Origin: Sinanaerobacter chloroacetimidivorans
Lineage (GTDB): Bacteria > Bacillota > Clostridia > Peptostreptococcales > Anaerovoracaceae
Reading direction: 5' to 3'
DNA: 57,852 nt
NCBI RefSeq assembly: GCF_018128545.1
Contig: NZ_JAGSND010000022.1
Location: forward strand, 1-57,852
Position numbers and translations under genes: made by a program. A model generated the notes under the pieces. It was not told the DNA's origin. It did no database searches and was given only the letters and a program-made list of their open reading frames with translations. Positions 16,660 to 25,508 of this stretch are shown here, piece by piece (position 1 is the first letter of the stretch; each line of letters opens with the position of its first letter).

Positions 16660-17682
16660 TTAAAGGGTAAACTTAACAGGATTTTTGGCCTTGTAATATG
16701 TTATATCACAATATGGCACTTCTGCATTTGTATCATAACCGGAAATTTTCTTTATATTATCAGCCAGTGTTTTAGGCGTTGGGATCACACCCGCACTGAC
16801 ATATTTGCCACCGGAAGCGTTCCATACCGCGGCTGCAAACCACGAGCAATTATTTACCTTTGTCCAAGTATCATTATAAGTGATCGTCTGGTTGATACGA
16901 GAGAGATCATCTGCGGTAATCTGCACCGATAAAGAATATCGTGGCAAATACATGGAATGATCATTAACTTTTACGCTCTCTACATTATAATGTACACCTT
17001 TATAGTTATTGGTTTCCGGTAAATTACCATATGTCCCAACCGTTCCGCCGGTACCCTGATAATAGTCAAGACCTCCAAGCCGTTGGTATCCCGAGGATGT
17101 ATTCTCAAATGATATCCACGCATGCTTTCCTAAATTAATTTCATGTCCTGAAGAACCAACTCCACGTGTAGAGGGATCAGCAAATATCGTTAATTTGCCC
17201 ACGATATTTGCAGCGGCTTTGCCTACCTGATTCCTTTGAATAGATTCATCCATTTCATTCATTTTTAAATATTCTGATTGACGAGGATTCTCGTAGTAAT
17301 ATAATAATCCCAAATACATAATGTATTTGTCAATAAGAATTTTCTTATCTTGAGGCATATAAGATGTTAATTCTGAGTAATTGTCCTGAAGGTATGCTAA
17401 TTTATCATAAGTAGCACTCAGTGAATCCAGGTTGCCTGGATATAGAACTTTATCTATGGAGTCCAGTTGTTCATTAGTAAAACCATTATTACTAATTTCT
17501 TCATAATATGTATCAGCAACATCAGCCTCTAAACCAGTCAATATTGTGTAATGGATTTCTAACATATCGTACACGTTTCTATCTGCATACCCATCAAGAT
17601 CATGCGCAAATGCCGTTGCTGCCAGGGCAAAAATCATGATGATTGATAAAATGCAAGCGGTTATCTTTCTTTGTTTAAACAT
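16660..17682 (-). CDS. Secreted protein, possible papain-like (permuted NlpC/P60) fold
   Basis: 340 aa from the ATG at 17682, chosen because AAGGAG precedes it by 9 bases. A signal peptide (MFKQRKITACILSIIMIFAL, cleavage likely after ATAFA) targets it for export. The middle is helical and charged. The C-terminal part has GKHAWISFENTSSGYQRLGG, a GTYGNLPE segment and NNCSWFAAAVWNASGG, so a histidine comes before a cysteine as in circularly permuted NlpC/P60-like or YiiX-like proteins, with TPKTLADNIKK at the end. The enzymatic role is inferred from this His/Cys order only. AT-rich and flanked by long gene-free DNA. Confidence 0.7.
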   Translation of the reverse strand: MFKQRKITACILSIIMIFALAATAFAHDLDGYADRNVYDMLEIHYTILTGLEADVADTYYEEISNNGFTNEQLDSIDKVLYPGNLDSLSATYDKLAYLQDNYSELTSYMPQDKKILIDKYIMYLGLLYYYENPRQSEYLKMNEMDESIQRNQVGKAAANIVGKLTIFADPSTRGVGSSGHEINLGKHAWISFENTSSGYQRLGGLDYYQGTGGTVGTYGNLPETNNYKGVHYNVESVKVNDHSMYLPRYSLSVQITADDLSRINQTITYNDTWTKVNNCSWFAAAVWNASGGKYVSAGVIPTPKTLADNIKKISGYDTNAEVPYCDITYYKAKNPVKFTL

Positions 17683-18104
17683 AACATAACACTCCTTATC
17701 TCTTGTATCTTTCTTATACAACAATATTAGTCTTTGATGTGAATCTAAAACAGCTATCGGAATACCGCATTAATTTTCTGTTTTACCCTTTGGTATTCTG
17801 AGCGATATTTTTTCAGATTTCTCTGCTGTATTAATTACTCCTAAACATCCCTCCCTTTTAATGTTGAACTTCTAACCTTAGTGTTAGCCAAAATATAAGA
17901 TATTTCTATAGTTGAATACTTTCAAACTGCATACCCCCTTTTTTTAATCAGATGTTGAGCCTCATTTTAAATTTAGTTCTATATCGTGTCAATTATTTAT
18001 GCGCAAAATGGCATATACGTGCGCAAAACGTACAATATGTATGTAAATTATTCAATTTATTATAAAAATTTCAATTTATTGTTAATTTAAGGAGTCTTAG
18101 AAGT

Positions 18105-18165
18105 AATTAGGGCTGCCGAACAACTCAAGAAAGTAGAAAAGGAATTGTTCAGCAAGCCCCTAATT
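18105..18165. repeat. Long imperfect hairpin
   Basis: AATTAGGGCTGCCGAACAA pairs with TTGTTCAGCAAGCCCCTAATT apart from two bulges and a mismatch; the loop is about 21 bases. No T run on either strand. Could be a degenerate miniature element or a structured RNA. Confidence 0.5.
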
Positions 18166-18260
18166 AAGAAGAAATTCATACTGATCACCTGACCTAGGGC
18201 TATAGTACAATTATGGGAATAGATAATTGCATACTATCTAACTAAGGCCAATGGATTTTT

Positions 18261-18294
18261 TATACTGCAAAATTATTTCATATTTTGCAGTATA
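18261..18294. repeat. Perfect 12-bp inverted repeat
   Basis: TATACTGCAAAA and TTTTGCAGTATA with a 10-base AT loop. Function not evident; it has no neighbouring start codon that would make it an obvious operator. Confidence 0.5.
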
Positions 18295-18391
18295 AGGAAA
18301 GGTTATAGTATTATAGAATCTTATATGGCAAAGTGACCAATGAGTATTTCTAAAAGGATGTCCACTTGGACATCGAAAAAACCATATAGAT

Positions 18392-18428
18392 ACAGCAAAC
18401 CGGGAGCAATTTGCCCCCGGCCCGCTGT
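18392..18428. terminator. Conserved hairpin downstream of mgtC copy 1
   Basis: Outer arms ACAGC/GCTGT and inner arms CCGGG/CCCGG form a GC-rich stem after mgtC. A nearly identical hairpin follows mgtC copy 2 (29655-29691), so it is conserved between the paralogous loci. No T run, so termination is inferred from position. Confidence 0.55.
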
Positions 18429-18479
18429 AAAATTGTATGAAATGTTGATAACTGCAAAAATTTATTATAGCCTAAGGTC

Positions 18480-19169
18480 TCAGCATTCCTCTGCTTTCAC
18501 TTTTGAGACGCCATTTAAGGCCGAAATTTCCGTAATAAATCCGTCATAATTTATTTTTTTTCTGGATTTATTAAAGCTTAATTTTGCCACCAGATGATAT
18601 CTTACCTTTTCATCCCCGATTTCCTCCTCGGCAATGTCTACGTCTTTCAAGGATATATCGTATCTGGGTGCAATCTGTTTCATATTGATCAGGGCACAGG
18701 ACAGATCGGTACAATCCAGTTCCAAATGCAATCCTGTAAATTTCACCTTCATAAAACGCTTTTCCAGATATTCAAAGATGGTAAGCGTCAGTATAATCGC
18801 AATTGTTCCTGCGATTGCGGATTCATAAAATCCCCCTCCGGCGGCAAGCCCCAGACAGGCTACTGCCCACAGGCTGGCAGCGGTAGTAAGGCCTCGAATG
18901 GTCAGGCCCTCTCTCATAATGGTTCCGGCCCCAAGAAAACCGATTCCCGATATGACTTGGGCGCCCAGCCTTGTTGGATCCATGGTGGTAATATCGGCGT
19001 ATTTATACAGCGACATTTCTCCCATCAGCATGACCACAGCAGCTCCGATGGCAACCAGCATGTGAGTTCTCAGCCCAGCAGGACGATTGCTGGTTTCTCT
19101 TTCCCAACCAATGACTCCGCCAATCACCATGGCCAATACGATTCTAAAACACATTTCAAGTATGGTCAT
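18480..19169 (-). CDS. MgtC family membrane protein, copy 1
   Basis: 229 aa starting MTILEMCFRIVLAMVIGG. The N-terminal MgtC domain has several membrane helices and signature segments GWERETSNRPAGLRTHMLVAIGAA, RLGAQVISGIGFLGAGTIM and GLTTAASLWAVACLGLAAGGG. A cytosolic ACT-like tail of about 80 residues follows. MgtC proteins affect Mg2+ and phosphate balance and inhibit ATP synthase in Salmonella. Last gene of the locus A transport operon. An alternative GTG start lies three codons upstream; I chose the ATG that matches copy 2. About 95% identical to the product of 29845-30534. Confidence 0.9.
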   Translation of the reverse strand: MTILEMCFRIVLAMVIGGVIGWERETSNRPAGLRTHMLVAIGAAVVMLMGEMSLYKYADITTMDPTRLGAQVISGIGFLGAGTIMREGLTIRGLTTAASLWAVACLGLAAGGGFYESAIAGTIAIILTLTIFEYLEKRFMKVKFTGLHLELDCTDLSCALINMKQIAPRYDISLKDVDIAEEEIGDEKVRYHLVAKLSFNKSRKKINYDGFITEISALNGVSKVKAEEC

Positions 19170-19201
19170 ACTTCTCACCCGCTTTACATTTATCTCCTTA
19201 A

Positions 19202-19330
19202 GGCTCTAAGATTCCCACCTCTTAGATGGTGAGATCAAGAGCCGCTAAACTCGAAATTCGTTCGGCTTGCCATCAGTGTTGAGTTTGAAACTTCCACCGA
19301 TGGGTCTCACTTCATTCAGTATTTTCCGAT
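19202..19330 (-). mobile_element. Possible remnant of an IS200/IS605-type 3' end
   Basis: On the minus strand a short frame, NEVRPIGGSFKLNTDGKPNE, ends at a stop and is followed by a hairpin closed by GGCTCT/AGAGCC with an inner CACC/GGTG stem. The arrangement recalls the end of a tnpB gene with its right-end hairpin. No transposase body or left end is present, so if correct it is a decayed fragment. It sits in the leader of mgtC copy 1. Confidence 0.35.
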
Positions 19331-19365
19331 TTTAAGCGGTAATGTTTCCCCGGATGTGGAGGAAA

Positions 19366-19383
19366 GGGCGGATTTCTCCGCCC
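19366..19383 (-). terminator. Short GC hairpin after the solute-binding protein gene
   Basis: GGGCGGA/TCCGCCC with a 4-base loop, then CCCTTTCC on the minus strand. The T run is weak, so it may only reduce read-through into mgtC or protect the 3' end of the binding-protein message. Confidence 0.4.
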
Positions 19384-19422
19384 TGAAAAAAATGAATCTC
19401 TCGCGATTCGATTTTCTAAGTA

Positions 19423-20511
19423 CTATTCCTTCAGGGAACCAGCGTTGTCAATTTTTGCTGTAAATTCCTCGATGAGACGGGTTCTGTTTTCACCGCTCCA
19501 AACAGCATCATAATCAATGACATTGATATCGCTGATCTTTTCCAGTCCATCGGATACTTTTGCATTTACATTGATCGGAAGTCTGTTGCTCTTGGATTCA
19601 ATAAAGCATTCCTGCCCTCTCTGAGATAATACCCAGTCAATAAAGAGTTTTGCATTTTCCTGTTCTTTTTCCGCTCCGCCTTTAATAAGGGCGATGGCAC
19701 CTACTTCATAGCCGGTACCGTCTTCCGGGAAAACAACTTCGATAGGATAGCCTTCGTTGGCTGGCTTCAATCCATCATGGGAGAACGTCAGAGCAATGGC
19801 GGCCTCACCCAATGCAACTTCCATTGGAGGAGCTGCCCCTGCTTTTGTATACTGACGAACATTTTTGTTCAGTTTTGCCAGGTAGTCCCAAGCCTTGTCT
19901 TCCCCCATCATCTGTACAATGGTGGCCAAAATTGTGAAGGAAGTTCCGGAAGTAGACGGATGCGCCATGGAAATCTGACCTTTGAATTCAGGTTTCAGAA
20001 GATCCTGCCAGGTCTTTGGATATTCGAGATTATTTTTCTCAAACCAGTCCTTGTTGCAGGCAAATGCGAGAGCGCCTACATAGAAAGGAGACCAAACTGC
20101 GTCAGGATCCTTATACTCGTCAGGAACATTGGCTAACTCCGGTGAGGAATAGGGTTCCAGCAAACCATCCTTGGCTGCGGCGATAAAATTATCGGTGGAA
20201 CCGCCGTACATAACCGAAGCGTTGGGGTTGCTTGCTTCTGCTTTGACTCTTGTCAGCATTTCTCCGGCAGACAGACGTACATAATTGACCTTGATACCAG
20301 TATCCTGTGTAAAGGCGTTGAAGTAGAAGGGCAGTTCTGTTTCAGGCAAAGCGCTGTAAACGGTCAGTTCCTTGTAGGCAGGTTCTTTCTTCTCGTCGCC
20401 TCCCTGACCTCCGTCTGAGTTTGTGGCAGATGAGCCGCATCCCGCCGCCGTCGCCATCACCATCATGACAGCCAAAAGCAAAGCACACATTCGAATACGT
20501 TTCGTAAACAT
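19423..20511 (-). CDS. Solute-binding lipoprotein of an AfuA/FbpA-type ABC importer
   Basis: 362 aa. Lipoprotein signal with lipobox ATAAGC, then a Gly/Asp/Ser-rich linker. The mature part is a type II periplasmic binding fold (ELTVYSALPETELPFYFNAF, GVKVNYVRLSAGEM-like segment, ASVMYGGSTDNFIAA, WQDLLKPEFKGQISMAHPSTSGTS). These features are shared by ferric-iron (FbpA) and sugar-phosphate (AfuA) binding proteins. The iron-binding twin tyrosines are not obvious, and the neighbours (kinase, isomerase, sugar sensor) argue for a sugar or sugar phosphate. Confidence 0.85.
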   Translation of the reverse strand: MFTKRIRMCALLLAVMMVMATAAGCGSSATNSDGGQGGDEKKEPAYKELTVYSALPETELPFYFNAFTQDTGIKVNYVRLSAGEMLTRVKAEASNPNASVMYGGSTDNFIAAAKDGLLEPYSSPELANVPDEYKDPDAVWSPFYVGALAFACNKDWFEKNNLEYPKTWQDLLKPEFKGQISMAHPSTSGTSFTILATIVQMMGEDKAWDYLAKLNKNVRQYTKAGAAPPMEVALGEAAIALTFSHDGLKPANEGYPIEVVFPEDGTGYEVGAIALIKGGAEKEQENAKLFIDWVLSQRGQECFIESKSNRLPINVNAKVSDGLEKISDINVIDYDAVWSGENRTRLIEEFTAKIDNAGSLKE

Positions 20512-20591
20512 TTCAATCCTCCTCTTTTTGTTTATAATTGGTAGTGTTTAGATAGTTTTTCAATGTTTATATTAAGGGCTGTAAAGAGGGT

Positions 20592-21467
20592 TTAAAACTC
20601 CGGGTACAGCTCCTGAATATACGCAAGCACATCCTGCCGAGTTCCCTTAAAGGGCCCAAAGGTCTCCATTTTCAGGGAAACCAGAGCCGAAGCGAATAAC
20701 AGTGCCTCGGGAATGGTTTTGTCGATCCGTTCTGTTATGTAGCTGCCAAAGGTACTGTCTCCCCGGCCAGTCCTTCCGCTGAGGTTTCTCGCGCGAAGAG
20801 GGCAGGTGTAAAAAGTTTTGCCGTCATAAACCAGCACCTCGGTGTGGTGTGTGATCATGACTTCCTTGGCTCCCCAATCATGCAGCTGCTTCGCAGCCTC
20901 TCGCCTGTCGGAGCAGCCCGTCATGGTCTCCGCCTCTGCCGCATCGGTTTTTAAATAGGTGATATAGGGCAGATATACTTCTTTTTCCTCCCAGTCACGA
21001 AAAACAAGCCTTCCCCCTTCGGCTCTTCGAAGAAAGCCCTGCATATCACAGGCGACCTTGCCTTTGTCGGCAAGGAAGGGGAAAAGATCGGTGTCATAAT
21101 CTCCATAAATCAGACCCGCCAGCTGAAATACTTCCGCCTCTACCTCCGGAATATCCTTAACCATAAAAGTATCTGCGGTTCCTTTCACGGAAGCGGTGCG
21201 TCGTTCCCTGTCGGGGGTGTGATAGGTATTATGAATGGAAGTGGTGGCTTTTGAAGGCAAAACTGTAAGATCCTTGATAAAAAGGGAATCCAGTACATAT
21301 TGATCCTCCGGGGCCATCTTTGTAACGGCACCGATATGACGTCCGCCGGCCAGCTCCGCATAAGAGCTGTAAATTAAAGCGCCGCCAATGAATTTTTTTA
21401 CCACTCCGTCAAAAGCTTCATCGTAATCAAGGGAAACCGGTCCGATTAAATAGCAATCATATTTCAT
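20592..21467 (-). CDS. PfkB-family carbohydrate kinase, locus A
   Basis: 291 aa. Begins MKYDCYLIGPVSLDYDEAFDG with the GGALIYSSYAELAGG segment that corresponds to the PfkB substrate-binding GG. The C-terminal catalytic motif reads GRTGRGDSTFGSYI: the usual anion-hole GAGD is GRGD here, with the catalytic aspartate kept. ACDMQGFLRRAEGG and KTDAAEAETMTG are also present. It shares about half of its residues with the kinase of locus B (34866-35768), including GRGD and the FGPFKG/IGPFKG end. Expected to phosphorylate a sugar, nucleoside or sugar phosphate; substrate unknown. Confidence 0.88.
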   Translation of the reverse strand: MKYDCYLIGPVSLDYDEAFDGVVKKFIGGALIYSSYAELAGGRHIGAVTKMAPEDQYVLDSLFIKDLTVLPSKATTSIHNTYHTPDRERRTASVKGTADTFMVKDIPEVEAEVFQLAGLIYGDYDTDLFPFLADKGKVACDMQGFLRRAEGGRLVFRDWEEKEVYLPYITYLKTDAAEAETMTGCSDRREAAKQLHDWGAKEVMITHHTEVLVYDGKTFYTCPLRARNLSGRTGRGDSTFGSYITERIDKTIPEALLFASALVSLKMETFGPFKGTRQDVLAYIQELYPEF

Positions 21468-21536
21468 TGTTTGACCTCCTGCTTGAAAAGGAATACATCT
21501 GTTACAAAAGAATTAACTTAAGATATCACTTGATAT

Positions 21537-22409
21537 TTAGGCATTTTCTATTTCACGGCGCACCCTTTCCTGTACCTCTTTATTAAAGGGAAGAAAACTC
21601 TGGTTGTAATATTCACAAAGCCAGACGCCCTGATATCCTGCCTTCTTTATCACGGCAAAGGCTTCTTTCAAGGGTACCTTCCCCCAGAAAGGCGGGATAT
21701 GGATATCGCCTCTCCCAAATGCAAATCGATAGTTCCGATCCATCGTCTTATAAATATCAAAGTTGGTCATCCGCAAAAGCTCAAAGTCCCCGGTATTATC
21801 GTTGATATGCAGATGACGCAATAAGGGAGCGCAGTCCTTCACCGTTTCCATAAAATCATATCCGAAATGGGTTGCGGACAGAAACAGATGACCCAAATCC
21901 AATGTCATTCCTAAATTGGGATGATTGACAGCACGGACGAATTCCGCCGCCTTGCTAGCATATTCTATTTCTATATTTTCTATATTGATCTGTACACCAA
22001 GGTTCAGTCCATATTCAGCCGCTTCCGCATGGGCATCGAAAAAGGCCTTCTCCCTGGCCGTGTAGAGGGTTTGCACCTCATAATGCAGATTCAGGGGAGT
22101 AATCCCCAAAGCGGCGCATGCATCGATGGAGGAAAAAAGAACCGCGCGATGCATAGTATGCTCCTCCAGGTTGCGCAGATCCAGTCCGTATCCTGCGTGG
22201 GCGGTATACCTTAAGGGATATCGTTTTAAAATTTCTTTTACATGCTCCACCACCATTGGCTGGAGTTCTCCTCCGATGATCAGAGGGAAGGTGGATAAAT
22301 TAATTTCACAGGCATCAAAACCGTCTCTCTGAATACGAGTCAGCTCTGCCTCCAAATTGGTGAGGTTGGTGGAATCCGGCAGATTGATACCTATTACATA
22401 GTCGTTCAT
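21537..22409 (-). CDS. TIM-barrel sugar isomerase/epimerase (AP endonuclease 2 family)
   Basis: 290 aa. Xylose-isomerase-like TIM barrel: FDACEINLSTFP, RYTAHAGYGLDLRN, NLGVQINIENIE, NLGMTLDLGHLF with metal-ligand acidic residues, RHLHINDN and GYQGVWLCEYY. Such proteins isomerise or epimerise sugars or ketoses using a divalent metal. The ATG at 22409 is chosen because AAGGAG directly precedes it; an upstream TTG overlaps that site. Between the importer ATPase and PfkB genes, so it probably acts on the imported compound. Confidence 0.85.
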   Translation of the reverse strand: MNDYVIGINLPDSTNLTNLEAELTRIQRDGFDACEINLSTFPLIIGGELQPMVVEHVKEILKRYPLRYTAHAGYGLDLRNLEEHTMHRAVLFSSIDACAALGITPLNLHYEVQTLYTAREKAFFDAHAEAAEYGLNLGVQINIENIEIEYASKAAEFVRAVNHPNLGMTLDLGHLFLSATHFGYDFMETVKDCAPLLRHLHINDNTGDFELLRMTNFDIYKTMDRNYRFAFGRGDIHIPPFWGKVPLKEAFAVIKKAGYQGVWLCEYYNQSFLPFNKEVQERVRREIENA

Positions 22410-22517
22410 TTGTCTCTCCTTCTCCTTCAATGACAGCTTCCTGCTGCGTTGGCATTACATCATTGACAGCATACTTACACATGACCTTGCATCATTTGCG
22501 GAATGCAGCTTCGCGCT

Positions 22518-23636
22518 CTATTTTAAAATCCTTACACAGACATCATCCAAAGCGATGCTGACACTGTCACCTTCATAAAAGCGTTCCGTCAACTGCGGAT
22601 TGTAAATTTCAACGATAACAGGTCCTGTACCAATCACGATTTCATATTCTACCTTGGATCCGTAGTAGACCGCACGTGTCACCGTTCCGGTGATTGCCCC
22701 TTCTCTCGCCTTTGTCAGACGAACGGATTCGGGTCTTACAGAAAGAACACATTCTTCATTTTCCTCGATGCCGGCCATACTCCCCGGATTCGGCACTTTA
22801 TAGAGTGTATCGGCCAGTGATACCACTGCACTGCCATTATCCCTTCCGCGATACACGCAGGGAATAAAGTTTGCTTTGCCAATGAAATTGGCTACGAAAC
22901 GGTTTGCAGGGAACTCGTAGATTTCCTGAGGACTGCCCAGCTGCATAATGTTGCCGTCCTTCATGATGACCACCTTGTCAGAAATGGCCATAGCCTCGGA
23001 CTGGTCATGGGTAACATAGAGACTAGTGATTCCCAAGCGCTTCTGTAAAGAACGCAGCTCATCTCTCATATGTTCTCTTAATTTTGCATCTAAATTGGAT
23101 AGCGGCTCATCGAAAAGCAGCACCTTGGGCTCAATAATCACAGCTCGTGCAAGAGCGACTCGCTGCTGCTGGCCTCCTGACAGCTGATTGGGAAAGCGAT
23201 TTTCCATGCCGGAAAGCTCCATCAGTTCGATGACTTTCCTGGTACGTTCCTGCAGCTGCTCCTTCGACAGCTTCTGAACCCGCAGCCCATAACACACATT
23301 TTCAAAGATGGTGAGATGGGGAAACAGGGCATAGGACTGAAATACCATGGAGATGTCCCGCTTATTGGGCGGGATATTGGTAACAGAACGGTCACCGATA
23401 AAAATTTCTCCACCGGTAGGTGTTTCAAATCCGGCAATCATACGAAGAGTCGTAGTTTTACCGCAGCCGGAAGGACCCAGCAGCGTCATCATTTCGCCAG
23501 TCTGAATTTCCAGATTAATATGATTTACAGCCACCGTATCTCCCAATCCCTCATGAGAGGGAAAGGCCTTTGCCAGATCTACCATTCTGACGCCGCTGGA
23601 GCGCTGTCTCAGATCTTCCACAATATCTTTACTCAT
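22518..23636 (-). CDS. ABC importer ATPase (AfuC/FbpC/PotA type)
   Basis: 372 aa. Walker A GPSGCGKTT, Q-loop MVFQSYALFPH, signature LSGGQQQR, Walker B VLLFDEPLSNLD and H-loop YVTHDQSEAM are intact. A C-terminal TOBE_2 domain begins near residue 290 (CVLSVRPESVRL). Partner of the fused permease upstream and the binding protein downstream. It powers uptake of the locus A substrate. Confidence 0.92.
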   Translation of the reverse strand: MSKDIVEDLRQRSSGVRMVDLAKAFPSHEGLGDTVAVNHINLEIQTGEMMTLLGPSGCGKTTTLRMIAGFETPTGGEIFIGDRSVTNIPPNKRDISMVFQSYALFPHLTIFENVCYGLRVQKLSKEQLQERTRKVIELMELSGMENRFPNQLSGGQQQRVALARAVIIEPKVLLFDEPLSNLDAKLREHMRDELRSLQKRLGITSLYVTHDQSEAMAISDKVVIMKDGNIMQLGSPQEIYEFPANRFVANFIGKANFIPCVYRGRDNGSAVVSLADTLYKVPNPGSMAGIEENEECVLSVRPESVRLTKAREGAITGTVTRAVYYGSKVEYEIVIGTGPVIVEIYNPQLTERFYEGDSVSIALDDVCVRILK

Positions 23637-23665
23637 AGTTATGACCCCCTTCGTACGATCAACGA

Positions 23666-25348
23666 TTATGAAATAGTTCTTTTCAAATATTTTGGCTTGA
23701 ACAGCAGATTTACCATCAGATTGATCAGTGATATGGCCGCAAGGATAATTACGATCATGATGACGATATAGGCTGCGGCTCCGCTGTACTGGCTGGATTC
23801 AAACAATGCAAATATACGTGCAGTAGACAGGTTCCACTTGGGCGATATCAGGAAAATAACCGAGCTTACCGCTGTCATGGCTCTGACAAAGGAGTACACC
23901 AATCCAGAAAAGAAAGCCTGACGAAGCAGCGGCAGCGTGATTCTGCGGAAAGTAGTTCCGGCGCCGGCACCCGAAATGGTGGATGCCTCCTCTATGGATC
24001 GGTCAATCTGCAGCAGCGTGGTAGTTCCGGCTTCAATACCCACCGGCATATTTCGGAAGGTAAAGGCTGCTACCAGGATAACGGCCGTTCCCGTTAACAG
24101 TAACGGCTCCTGATTAAAGGTGAATATGTATCCGATACCCAATACGGTTCCTGGAATCGCAAATGTTAGAATGGAGGAGAACTCCATAAATTTCTTTCCG
24201 AAAAATTTCTGCCTTACAATAAGATAGGCAATGGCCATGCCCAGGATTCCGGAGACAGGTGCTGAAACAGCAGCCAGAATCATGGAATTTTTTACCGGAT
24301 CCCATCCCATAGAGAATACATATTTGAAATGTTCCAGTGTGAAAGTATTATTGACACCCCAGGTCTTGACAAAGGCACCGGCAAGAACGGTCCCGTACAG
24401 TAAAATCACCACGGCGCTGACTAAGGTGCAAGCTCCGAAAAGGGGCCAGACAATATGCGGCTCATGGAGCTTCCGGCGCTTTTGCGTAGGTTTTCCCGTA
24501 ACCGTCACAAAGGATTTTCTGCTGATCCAGTATCTCTGAACCGCAAAGGCCGTCAGGGTAGGCAGCAGCAGAATGATGGCCAGTATGGTTCCGCCTTGCA
24601 TATCATATAATCCGGTGATTACCCGGTATGCCTCCACCGCCAGGGTAGAGTAGTCACCTGCCAGAACAGCGGGATTAGAGAAGTCCTCCAGCGACTGGAT
24701 AAACACCAGCAACAGTGCGCTTCCGATGCCGGGCAGAGATAGGGGCAGCGTCACTGTCCTGAAAATATGCCATCTGGACGCACCCATGTTATAGGCAGCA
24801 TCTTCTACGGAATCGTCGATGGATTCCAATATCCCTGTCAGCGTTAAAAAGGCAACGGGGAAGAAGGAAACGGACTGTACCACCACCAGGCTTCCCAGAC
24901 CGTACACATCAAAGCTGTCAATATTCAGCAGCTTATTGGTCACAAGACCCAGCCTGCCAAATAAGAAAATCAGAGAAAGTGATAACACAAAGGGAGGAGA
25001 TATAATCGGCAGTGTGGCAATTCCCCGGAAAAATCTTTTTCCCGGCATTTCCGTACGGGTAATTGCAAAGGCAAATATGTAACCCACAAAGGTAGAAATA
25101 CAAGCCACCAGCCCTCCAAGCTTCATGGTATTGAAGAAGGTTTTCTGGTATCCGGGATTAGATGCCATCCTGACAAAGGTTTCCGCACTAAAGCTGCCGT
25201 CAGGCCCTGTAAAGCCCAGACGAAAAACATTGATCAGCGGAAGGATGATAAAAATAATTAAGATAGCGAAAATAAAGAGTATGGTGAGCAACAGCATCGG
25301 CTGATTCAACAGCATTCTGAAGTTGCTGAAACGTTGCGGCTTAGACAC
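23666..25348 (-). CDS. Fused ABC importer permease, two MetI domains (AfuB/FbpB type)
   Basis: 560 aa from a GTG at 25348 that follows AGAAGGGGG; the frame is open to 25405 but no ribosome-binding site supports a start there. About 12 membrane helices in two halves, each ending in an EAA-type loop: EDAAYNMGASRWHIFRTVTLPLSLPG and EEASTISGAGAGTTFRRITLPLLRQ. This double-length layout is typical of FbpB, ThiP and AfuB. First gene after the terminator-like hairpin. Confidence 0.9.
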   Translation of the reverse strand: MSKPQRFSNFRMLLNQPMLLLTILFIFAILIIFIILPLINVFRLGFTGPDGSFSAETFVRMASNPGYQKTFFNTMKLGGLVACISTFVGYIFAFAITRTEMPGKRFFRGIATLPIISPPFVLSLSLIFLFGRLGLVTNKLLNIDSFDVYGLGSLVVVQSVSFFPVAFLTLTGILESIDDSVEDAAYNMGASRWHIFRTVTLPLSLPGIGSALLLVFIQSLEDFSNPAVLAGDYSTLAVEAYRVITGLYDMQGGTILAIILLLPTLTAFAVQRYWISRKSFVTVTGKPTQKRRKLHEPHIVWPLFGACTLVSAVVILLYGTVLAGAFVKTWGVNNTFTLEHFKYVFSMGWDPVKNSMILAAVSAPVSGILGMAIAYLIVRQKFFGKKFMEFSSILTFAIPGTVLGIGYIFTFNQEPLLLTGTAVILVAAFTFRNMPVGIEAGTTTLLQIDRSIEEASTISGAGAGTTFRRITLPLLRQAFFSGLVYSFVRAMTAVSSVIFLISPKWNLSTARIFALFESSQYSGAAAYIVIMIVIILAAISLINLMVNLLFKPKYLKRTIS

Positions 25349-25403
25349 ATCAATACGCCCCCTTCTGGCCCGCCCGGCATTTACTTCTGCATTCACTATA
25401 AAC

Positions 25404-25469
25404 AAAAAAACGCAGAGATGGAATGCATAGATTTATCGAAAAAATGCACCTGATTTCCAGTTCTGCGTT
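25404..25469 (-). terminator. Terminator-like hairpin between response regulator and importer genes
   Basis: On the minus strand AACGCAGA pairs with TCTGCGTT, with further inner pairing (TGCAT/ATGCA), followed directly by TTTTTTGTTT. It separates the sensor-kinase-regulator genes from the importer genes of the same direction. It could be a plain terminator or a control point, since no separate promoter is evident before the permease gene. Confidence 0.75.
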
Positions 25470-25508
25470 TATTGGAAGCAAAAAGTTACGAATTTTTATC
25501 GTAAATTT

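Larger units (their letters stand above)
17683..18479. other. 800-bp AT-rich gene-free stretch with three hairpins
   Basis: No open frame with a credible ribosome-binding site on either strand. The minus-strand leader of the secreted protein occupies the left end. Further right are a repeated GTGCGCAAAA-like motif near 18001-18030 and three inverted repeats listed separately (18105, 18261, 18392). An AAGGAG at 18089 is not followed by a usable start codon. Confidence 0.5.

Noticed and set aside
18594..19232. 212-residue plus-strand frame opposite mgtC copy 1
   Set aside because: Antisense shadow; the minus strand encodes a well-defined MgtC protein conserved in copy 2.
19179..19420. Mg2+ riboswitch (M-box) before mgtC copy 1
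   Set aside because: The conserved M-box core could not be found; the hairpins present do not match its arrangement.
19423..25348. Locus A as a ferric-iron importer
   Set aside because: The ATPase, fused permease and binding protein are of the Fbp type, but the linked sugar sensor, PfkB kinase and isomerase make a sugar or sugar phosphate more likely. Not fully excluded.
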